Origin: Deltaproteobacteria bacterium
GTDB taxonomy: Bacteria > Desulfobacterota > DSM-4660 > Desulfatiglandales > Desulfatiglandaceae
Reading direction: 5' to 3'
Assembly: GCA_011051075.1 (NCBI GenBank)
Contig: DREN01000173.1
Span: 1 to 12,821 of the forward strand
Length of the DNA stretch: 12,821 bases
The position numbers and the translations under genes are program-made. The notes beneath the pieces were generated by a model, which was not told where the DNA came from, ran no database searches, and saw nothing but the letters and a program-made list of their open reading frames with translations. Shown here piece by piece: positions 1 to 5,752 of this stretch. Numbering within the stretch: the stretch's first letter is position 1; the number at the start of each line of letters is the position of its first letter.

Positions 1-63
1 CATCCTGCATCATCCATCCTGTATCGTGCATCTTGCATCGTGCGCCCTGCATCGTGCGCCCTG
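1..63 (-). repeat. Heptanucleotide repeat tract after acyl-CoA dehydrogenase
   Basis: Read on the minus strand, the 63 bases directly after the stop codon of the acyl-CoA dehydrogenase divide exactly into nine 7-base units. Typical units are CAGGGCG, CACGATG and CAGGATG, giving a rotated consensus close to GGATGCA. The two units nearest the gene form a perfect 14-bp tandem duplication (plus-strand positions 36-49 and 50-63). The tract touches the left edge, so its full length is unknown. The heptad is related to those at 8354-8388 and 12302-12364 (GGATRCT) and has the same orientation relative to its upstream gene. A 7-bp period does not preserve a reading frame, so this is not coding. Function is unknown. 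Confidence 0.8.
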
Positions 64-1683
64 TCACGACACCAGTTCGCGGGCAACAATATCCATGTCC
101 TGGAGACTGCCCCTCACCACCTCCCCGAGGTCCAGTGACCTAACTGTCTCACCGGCCTGCTCATCTCTTTCAGCACAGCCCTGGAGGATCCTGATGCCGT
201 TGAGGTAGATCTTTTCCACCGCCTCCCTTGCAAAAAGCCTTGCAGCGGCCCTCATATACGAGGGTGTGCGAGCCTGGCCCCCCGTGTAAACGGCCCCCTT
301 GTGACAGAGCGCCCCGGCTGTCTCGGCCCAGGTCATCATATCGGCCAACAGGAACATGACGTGCTGGGATTTGGTAAGTTTTTTCTTCCTGGCGCTCAGG
401 ATCACCTCGTTCATGACCAGGATGGCCCTTGCCAGAAGAGGACCGCCCGTCTCCTCGGAGAGAGAGGCAAGGCGGTCTGCCATTTCCTGGTAAAAGCCCC
501 CTTTGGAGCGTACCGTGCTTCTCATGCGGAACATGGAGATGATGTTTCGTTGAATCTCGCTGGTCCCTTCGTATATGGTCAGGATCTTCACGTCCCGCTT
601 TATTTTTTCCACCTCGAACTCCCGGATATAGCCGTAACCGCCGAAGGCCTGGATCGCGTCATTGGCCATGGCGTCTCCAGCCTCGGTGGCAAAATACTTG
701 GCAATGGAACCTTCTACCTGCAGATCCTCTTCATCCGTATCGAGCCTCCGGGCCACTTCCTCGATGTAGGCCCTGGCCGCCTCCAACTGCACGGCGTGGG
801 GAACCAGGAGCCTGTGGGTGTATCCCTGTTTCTCGGCAAGGGTCGTGCCGAACTGTACCCTCTCCTTGGAGTACTTGACCGTCCTTTCCAGGGAGGCCAT
901 TCCGCCTCCCAGCCCGAATGTGGCCACCATGAGCCTGGTGTAGCCGAACACCTTGTTGGCCTGCTTAAGGCCCTGGCCCTCTACGCCTCCCACAAGGTCC
1001 TCCACGGGCACGAAAAGGTCCTCAAGACTCAAGGGGCAGGTGTCAGAGGCCCGGATGCCATGCTTATCCTCATGTTTGCCGGGAACGAGCCCCTGGGCCC
1101 CGGCCTCCACAATGAAAAAGGAGGGTCCGTCCGGGGTGTCGGCAAGGATCGTGTAGAGGTCTGCAACGCCCCCGTTGGTGATAAACTGTTTCTGGCCGTT
1201 GATCCTGTAGCCCGTGATATTTCCGCCTTCATCAAGGACGCGCTCGGCCCGGGTCTTTAAAGACTGAACGTTTGATCCTGCCTCAGGCTCGGTGACACCG
1301 TAGGCCACCACAAGGCCCTGCTCGGCGATCTTGGTGATATACTTCTCCCGCTGCTCAGGGGTCGCACCAACCCTTATGGGGTCCATGCCCAGACATATGG
1401 CCAGAAACGAGGTGGCAATGGCCAGGTCCATCTTTGCCATCCTCTCAGATACAACGGCTATTTCCGTGGCACCTGCCCCCAGCCCCCCGTACTGCTCCGG
1501 TATGAATATGAGGTGAAGGGCAATGTCAGGCCCAAGCATGAAGCGAATCAGATCTGAGGGGAAATCGCCTGCCCGGTCCATCTCCAACTTAATCTCAAGG
1601 GGGAGTCTTTCTCTCTCAAGTTTATCAATGGTATCGAGGACCATGGACAGGATCTCAGGGTCCATCCCGGTCTGCTGTGTCAT
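64..1683 (-). CDS. Acyl-CoA dehydrogenase, long form with C-terminal extension
   Basis: FAD-dependent alpha,beta-dehydrogenation of an acyl-CoA to a 2-enoyl-CoA, with electrons normally passed to electron-transfer flavoprotein in the cytoplasm. The 539-residue product shows the family signature GVTEPEAGSN (129-138), the FAD-domain segment INGQKQFITNGG (161-172), and the C-terminal motif QAFGGYGY (345-352) followed by YEGTSEIQ (371-378). In that motif E372 aligns with the catalytic glutamate of medium-chain acyl-CoA dehydrogenase. A further ~150 residues follow (about 391-539), rich in helix-forming residues; ordinary family members of ~380 residues end shortly after the EGT motif, whereas VLCAD-like enzymes have such an extension. 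I chose the ATG at 1683 because GGAGG lies 7 bases upstream on the minus strand. The in-frame ATG at 1722, 13 codons earlier, lacks a ribosome binding site. Chain-length specificity cannot be read. It is transcribed away from the corC operon, from the promoter at 1809-1837, and no ETF gene is beside it. Confidence 0.95.
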   Translation of the reverse strand: MTQQTGMDPEILSMVLDTIDKLERERLPLEIKLEMDRAGDFPSDLIRFMLGPDIALHLIFIPEQYGGLGAGATEIAVVSERMAKMDLAIATSFLAICLGMDPIRVGATPEQREKYITKIAEQGLVVAYGVTEPEAGSNVQSLKTRAERVLDEGGNITGYRINGQKQFITNGGVADLYTILADTPDGPSFFIVEAGAQGLVPGKHEDKHGIRASDTCPLSLEDLFVPVEDLVGGVEGQGLKQANKVFGYTRLMVATFGLGGGMASLERTVKYSKERVQFGTTLAEKQGYTHRLLVPHAVQLEAARAYIEEVARRLDTDEEDLQVEGSIAKYFATEAGDAMANDAIQAFGGYGYIREFEVEKIKRDVKILTIYEGTSEIQRNIISMFRMRSTVRSKGGFYQEMADRLASLSEETGGPLLARAILVMNEVILSARKKKLTKSQHVMFLLADMMTWAETAGALCHKGAVYTGGQARTPSYMRAAARLFAREAVEKIYLNGIRILQGCAERDEQAGETVRSLDLGEVVRGSLQDMDIVARELVS

Positions 1684-1808
1684 GAACAATCCTCCGATGG
1701 TGTTTTTAAACTCCTTAAGCATGTGGCTCAGGATGCAGGTACTCAGGGCCAGGGCACCTTAAAACCGATTACGTGAAAGCAGGCATCCGGCAACCATCCT
1801 GAGTCTTG

Positions 1809-1837
1809 ATTATTAAACTTCCGGGCCTGTCCGTCAA
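1809..1837 (-). promoter_or_regulatory. Sigma70-like promoter for acyl-CoA dehydrogenase
   Basis: On the minus strand, TTGACG (1837-1832) and AATAAT (1814-1809) are separated by 17 bases. Each hexamer matches the consensus at five of six positions. The predicted start near 1802 leaves a leader of about 120 bases before the ATG at 1683. A good match by eye, with no experimental support. Confidence 0.55.
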
Positions 1838-1891
1838 GTGCAAAAAGAAACTGCTGCAATTCCCATACAAGGGCCATCCTATCCAAAAGCC

Positions 1892-1920
1892 TTGACAATG
1901 GTACTCCATGAAAATAAAAT
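1892..1920 (+). promoter_or_regulatory. Sigma70-like promoter for the corC-lnt-patatin operon
   Basis: TTGACA (1892-1897, perfect -35) and TAAAAT (1915-1920, five of six) are separated by 17 bases, an optimal arrangement. Transcription would begin near 1927. It lies about 55 bp from the opposing promoter at 1809-1837, so the two face away from each other. It bears on the corC start: a GTG at 1933 would have only a few leader bases, which favours a start further in. Confidence 0.6.
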
Positions 1921-1977
1921 CATCTTCAGTCGGTGTTGAGCTCTGAGCGCACAGGATTGCCCAGGTGGTCGGCCCCT

Positions 1978-2919
1978 GTGAACGGCTGCCCGGGCAGTAC
2001 CGCTACCCACCAGAACAGGGAGAAGATTAAGCCTTTGGAAGACGACTCTGAGCAGGGGTTCTGGAGCCTTGTCAAATCCTTGATCAGGAAAAAGAACCGC
2101 CTGGACCAAGGCAGTGACCTGACCGAGGAGATACACGACCTGATGGACGAGGGTCAGGCCAGGGGCCTCATTTCCGATGAGGAATCCCATATGGTCTACG
2201 GCGTACTGGATCTGAAGGAGACCCCGGCCCATTCCATAATGATTCCGCGGACAGAGATCTCTTCCGCATCCGTAGACTCCACCCTGGGAGAAGTCATCCA
2301 TCTTGTCACAGAGTGCGGACATACCAGGATCCCTATCCACAAGGATAATATCGATCGGATTGTGGGCATTCTTCACTCAAAGGATCTTTTGAAACTCCTG
2401 GGTGAGCCACCCGAGTCAAAGATCCCGCCGAACATCCTGAGGAAACCTTTCTTTGTGCCTGAAAACCGCCGGGTCAGCGATCTGCTGAAGGACATGCAGG
2501 AAAAGACCACCCATCTGGCCATTGTCACCGATGAATACGGGGGCACTGCCGGCATTATCACCATAGAGGATATCTTAGAGGAGATCGTGGGCGAGATCAT
2601 GGATGAGCATGATCACGAGGAGGAGCTGTTGAGGGTCCTCGATGACGGGTCTCTGCTGGTCGATGCCCGCCTGGAGGTTAAAAAATTGGGGGAACAGCTC
2701 AACATGGACCTGCCCAAGGGTGACTTCGAGTCTGTGGGGGGCTTTCTCATCAGCCTCACTGGAAGGATCCCGGAGATCGACGAGAAGGTATGCTTTGAGA
2801 ATATTGAGATGAGGGTCAAGAAGGGGGATCAGCGAAGGGTAGAAAAGGTTCTCATCTCCCGCATAACCGAGCCTGATTCTTCGGTCGATGGATCATCCCC
2901 GGTTTACGGTTCCGGATGA
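1978..2919 (+). CDS. corC: CorC/YbeX-type CBS-domain protein
   Basis: Soluble member of the HlyC/CorC family. E. coli YbeX (CorC) has been linked to magnesium/cobalt efflux and more recently to ribosome metabolism; the molecular role is not settled. From this start a charged N-terminal segment contains LTEEIHDLMDEG, then a CBS pair (roughly residues 70-190) ends in the hallmark DEYGGTAGIITIEDILEEIV. A C-terminal CorC_HlyC transporter-associated domain follows (about 205-300, with DARLEVKKLGEQLN and FESVGGFL). There is no DUF21 membrane domain, as in E. coli YbeX. Start choice is uncertain. GTG 1978 has AGGTGG nine bases upstream. GTG 1933 has no ribosome site and lies just after the predicted transcription start. 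TTG 2035, with AGGGAG at 2017-2022, is also possible and would begin MEDDSEQGF. It is followed by lnt after 12 bases, the same neighbour pair as in E. coli (ybeX-lnt). Confidence 0.9.
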   Translation: MNGCPGSTATHQNREKIKPLEDDSEQGFWSLVKSLIRKKNRLDQGSDLTEEIHDLMDEGQARGLISDEESHMVYGVLDLKETPAHSIMIPRTEISSASVDSTLGEVIHLVTECGHTRIPIHKDNIDRIVGILHSKDLLKLLGEPPESKIPPNILRKPFFVPENRRVSDLLKDMQEKTTHLAIVTDEYGGTAGIITIEDILEEIVGEIMDEHDHEEELLRVLDDGSLLVDARLEVKKLGEQLNMDLPKGDFESVGGFLISLTGRIPEIDEKVCFENIEMRVKKGDQRRVEKVLISRITEPDSSVDGSSPVYGSG

Positions 2920-2931
2920 CCAAATCCAGTA

Positions 2932-4476
2932 ATGGCTACCGCAGAGTCCAACTTCCGGCTGCGCAACCTGCTCCTTGCCGTCCTGTCAGGGGTCCTGTTG
3001 ACCCTGGCCTTCCCCCCGGGCCGTCTTTCATTTGTGGCCTGGTTTGCCCTTGTCCCCCTTCTCGTATGCCTTGAAAACCGGTCACCGGCCAGGGCCTTCA
3101 TTTTGGGCCTTGTCTCTGGCCTGGCCCATTATCTCAGCCTGATCTACTGGATCGTGGTGGTGTTGGGACGTTACGGCAACCTGAACGCCCCCATCGCCTT
3201 TTTAGCGCTTTTTCTCCTTTCCCTCTACCTCTCCCTATACCTTGCCCTCTTTGCCTGCATGTCAGGTCTCGTGAGGGAGTCTGGTTTCCATGCTGTTCTG
3301 GCGGCCTGTTTCTGGGTCGCTCTGGAGTATCTGCGGGGGTATGTGTTGACCGGTTTTCCCTGGTGTCTTTTAGGTTATACCCAGTATGAGCAGCTTTGGC
3401 TGATCCAGATTTCAGATCTTGCGGGGGTTTACGGGGTTTCCTTCCTGATCGTCTTTGCGAACGGATTAATCTTTAGCATGCTTATGAGGCGTGGTCCTAA
3501 AGACGCCGCCTCTCTCAGATGGGAAATCCCCCTTTTTTTGATCTTTCTCACAGGAACGTTCATATACGGGAACAACCGGCTCCAGAAAGAGAAGACAGGG
3601 GATGGGAATACCCGCGTGATCAGGGCCGCCGTGGTGCAGGCAAACATCGACCAGTCGATTAAATGGGACCCGGCCTTCCAGACGGAGACAGTCAGGACCT
3701 ACCAGAGGCTGACCCTCTCAGCAATGGCCTTTGAGCCCGGCCTCATCGTGTGGCCCGAGACCTCTCTACCCTTCTTTTTTCAGAACAGCAGGAAGTTTTT
3801 TCCTGAAATAGTTTTCCTTGCAGAGAGATCAGGGGCCATCCTTGTTTTCGGCAGCCCGGCCTACAAACCTGTTGATGGCGAAATCAGGTATTTCAACCGC
3901 GCCTACATGATCACACCCAACACCCGACAGATCCAGTACTACGATAAGACCCACCTGGTGCCCTTTGGTGAATACGTGCCCCTGAAAAAATACATCCCCT
4001 TTATCGGGCAACTGGTCCAGGCGGCCGGTGATTTCGCCCGGGGAGAGACCCTGGCCCCCCTGAAAGCAGGGTCTATTTCAGCGGGGATACTCATCTGCTT
4101 CGAGGTGGTATTCCCTGAACTGGCCAGGACCCTTACGAGGGAGGGGGCGAACCTGCTTGTAAACATTACAAACGATGCCTGGTTTGGCATGACCAGCGCC
4201 CCGTATCAGCACCTCAGTATGGCCGTATTCCGGGCCGTGGAAAACAGGAGACCCATGATCCGGGCCGCAAACACGGGGTTCAGCGCCTTTATAGGACCAG
4301 AGGGGACCATCCTTGCCAGGAGCAGCCTCTATACGGAAGAGGTGTTGAAGCGCGCCCTGTCCCTGCCCGGGCCCTCTCTGACCTTCTACACCCGCTTTGG
4401 GGACCTGTTTGCCCTGGTTTTGTCCCTGGTCACCCTATTCTCATGTCTATGGGCAGGCTGGAAAAGGAGGCGGTGA
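2932..4476 (+). CDS. lnt: Apolipoprotein N-acyltransferase
   Basis: Integral inner-membrane enzyme that transfers a fatty acid from a phospholipid to the N-terminal cysteine of diacylated lipoproteins, the last step of lipoprotein maturation in Gram-negative bacteria. The product has 514 residues, the usual family length. Hydrophobic helices cover about 12-215 (for example 12-28, 33-47, 55-80, 87-112, 165-185, 198-213). A periplasmic nitrilase-like domain spans about 228-465, and a final helix (about 489-508) ends in a basic RRR tail. The catalytic triad is complete: E276 in VWPETSLPF, K339 in YYDKTHLVPFGEY, and C389 in ILICFEVVFPEL. The E. coli equivalents are E267, K335 and C387. The ATG at 2932 lacks a clear Shine-Dalgarno site and lies 12 bases after the corC stop, so translation is probably coupled. 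Confidence 0.97.
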   Translation: MATAESNFRLRNLLLAVLSGVLLTLAFPPGRLSFVAWFALVPLLVCLENRSPARAFILGLVSGLAHYLSLIYWIVVVLGRYGNLNAPIAFLALFLLSLYLSLYLALFACMSGLVRESGFHAVLAACFWVALEYLRGYVLTGFPWCLLGYTQYEQLWLIQISDLAGVYGVSFLIVFANGLIFSMLMRRGPKDAASLRWEIPLFLIFLTGTFIYGNNRLQKEKTGDGNTRVIRAAVVQANIDQSIKWDPAFQTETVRTYQRLTLSAMAFEPGLIVWPETSLPFFFQNSRKFFPEIVFLAERSGAILVFGSPAYKPVDGEIRYFNRAYMITPNTRQIQYYDKTHLVPFGEYVPLKKYIPFIGQLVQAAGDFARGETLAPLKAGSISAGILICFEVVFPELARTLTREGANLLVNITNDAWFGMTSAPYQHLSMAVFRAVENRRPMIRAANTGFSAFIGPEGTILARSSLYTEEVLKRALSLPGPSLTFYTRFGDLFALVLSLVTLFSCLWAGWKRRR

Positions 4477-4513
4477 GGTTGCCTTATCAGGGGCATTGTG
4501 CGAGAATCACCAA

Positions 4514-5458
4514 ATGGCGTTCTTGAGGAAAAACCGTGTAGGTCTTGCCCTGGGTGGAGGGGGCGCCCGGGGGCTTGCCCACATAGGCGTAATAAGGGCC
4601 CTGGAGCGGGAGAACGTTCCTGTTGACATTCTGGTGGGAACGAGCATCGGGGCCCTTGTAGGCGGGGCCTATGCCAGCGGAATGAGCCCCGATGAAATGG
4701 AGAACAGGGTTGATGAGTACCTCAAAAGTCCCATATTTGAAACCTCCGCCATAAAGGCCTTTGATCAGGCCCATAACCAGGAAAATCTGGATCTCACGAC
4801 AAGGATCCAGAGCTACCTCAAGAACCGTTTTTTTCTGATTCAGGCCATGTTCAGACCCGGTATCCTCTCCAACGAGGATTTTCAGGCCACCATCGATTTC
4901 TTTGTCCCTGACATCAGGATTGAAGAGACCCGGCTTCCTTTCCGGGCCGTGGCCACTGATCTGGTCAGCGGTGAGCTGATCGTTTTCTCCAGGGGCTCCC
5001 TGAGACAGGCGGTGATGGCCAGTTGTGCTGTTCCCGGGGCTGTAATGCCCCTCAGGGAGGGGGAGAGACTCCTGTCCGACGGGGGCATCATCTGCCTTAT
5101 CCCCAGCTCAGTCGCCAGGATGGAGGGGGCCGACGTTGTGATTGCCGTGGCCGTGGACCGGGATGTGGTCACCGATGAAGAGCTCAGGACAGTGGTGGGC
5201 ATATACCACAGGGTCAGCGAGATCATGTCAAGCAGGCTGAGGAAGGTGGAGCTCGACAACGCCGACGTTGTAATCCTCCCGGAGGTGGGAGATATCCACT
5301 GGACCAGCTTCTCCAGGGCCGGCAACCTGATCCGGGAGGGTGAAGGGGCGGTACATGATAAGATCCACGAAATACGAAAGGCCACCAGAGGCCTGAAGGG
5401 ATGGTTCAAAATAAAGGGGGTGCTGAAATCAAAACCGCTTCGCAGGGCCGTCAATTGA
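4514..5458 (+). CDS. Patatin-like phospholipase (RssA/YchK type)
   Basis: Predicted serine lipid acyl hydrolase of 314 residues, using a Ser-Asp dyad. The oxyanion-hole loop GGGGARG is at 14-20, the nucleophile elbow GTSIG at 42-46 (S44), and the aspartate motif DGG at 189-191 (D189). The SCAVPG segment (170-175) and GADVVIAVAVD (205-215) also fit the bacterial RssA-like family. There is no signal peptide and no transmembrane helix; the basic C-terminus (KGWFKIKGVLKSKPLRR) may touch membranes. An open frame continues upstream to 4397 inside lnt, but the family's N-terminal pattern begins at MAFLRKNRVGLAL, so I chose ATG 4514. Its ribosome site is weak: GAGAA lies 7 bases upstream, and a better AAGGAGG at 4464-4470 is 43 bases away. 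It sits 37 bases after lnt, likely in one operon. Substrate is unknown; a role in phospholipid or lysophospholipid turnover is an inference. Confidence 0.9.
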   Translation: MAFLRKNRVGLALGGGGARGLAHIGVIRALERENVPVDILVGTSIGALVGGAYASGMSPDEMENRVDEYLKSPIFETSAIKAFDQAHNQENLDLTTRIQSYLKNRFFLIQAMFRPGILSNEDFQATIDFFVPDIRIEETRLPFRAVATDLVSGELIVFSRGSLRQAVMASCAVPGAVMPLREGERLLSDGGIICLIPSSVARMEGADVVIAVAVDRDVVTDEELRTVVGIYHRVSEIMSSRLRKVELDNADVVILPEVGDIHWTSFSRAGNLIREGEGAVHDKIHEIRKATRGLKGWFKIKGVLKSKPLRRAVN

Positions 5459-5474
5459 TGAGGGTGATAGATTT

Positions 5475-5510
5475 TCTCCCTGGAGGTCCCGGGAGATTTC
5501 CTTTTATCTT
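5475..5510 (+). terminator. Possible rho-independent terminator after the patatin gene
   Basis: A 6-bp stem, TCTCCC (5475-5480) with GGGAGA (5491-5496), encloses a 10-base loop and is followed by a pyrimidine-rich run containing TTTCCTTTT. It lies 17 bases after the patatin stop codon, where the envelope operon should end. The stem is short and the T run is interrupted, so this is a moderate call. Confidence 0.35.
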
Positions 5511-5752
5511 GACAAGGTCCGTAGCCCCTGATAGTCGTCACTTTATAGCTAAATCATAGCCATGTTAAAGGCGTCTTTTTTTGACCGGAGGGCCCTGATC
5601 CAGACGTGGGGTCCATGGGTGGAACAGGGTTTGAAAAGGGGTGCCGGGTTTTCTCAGATAATTCTGAACTGTTTTTCCTATAAGCGTATATTTCCAAAAT
5701 CGTGTCTGAACAGGGTTCCTGTCAGGGTTCCAAGAAGAGAGGAGGGTGACCC
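5511..5752 (+). other. Non-coding leader before the FAD/FeS oxidoreductase
   Basis: About 240 bases without a convincing gene. A small frame begins at 5562 but overlaps the next gene out of frame and resembles nothing I know. The stretch is more AT-rich than its neighbours. A TTGACA at 5509-5514 has no acceptable -10 element at the right distance. TTGAAA (5631-5636) with AT-rich CAGATAAT (5655-5662) is a weak promoter candidate. The useful landmark is the strong GGAGG at 5741-5745, seven bases before the ATG at 5753. Confidence 0.4.

Noticed and set aside
1..63. CRISPR array or satellite with spacers
   Set aside because: The period is 7 bp with no unique spacers, far from the 28-37-bp repeats and similar-sized spacers of CRISPR arrays.
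301..1260. Long open frame (319 codons) on the plus strand opposite the acyl-CoA dehydrogenase
   Set aside because: It is antisense to a clearly recognised gene, shows no family motif, and is of a kind common in GC-rich codon-biased DNA.
2916..2934. ATGA overlap of an ATG at 2916 with the corC stop as the lnt start
   Set aside because: The ATG at 2916 is in a different reading frame from lnt; the correct frame opens at ATG 2932.
4882..5541. Open frame of 219 codons antisense to the patatin gene
   Set aside because: Serine/threonine/leucine-rich shadow translation with no motif; the sense strand carries the complete patatin catalytic set.
5509..5549. TTGACA at 5509-5514 with a downstream TATAGC as a promoter
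   Set aside because: The spacing is 29 bases, too long for a sigma70 promoter, and at 17 bases there is no -10-like hexamer.
5459..5752. Small protein starting at ATG 5562
   Set aside because: It overlaps the oxidoreductase start out of frame, has no ribosome site and shows no recognisable sequence.
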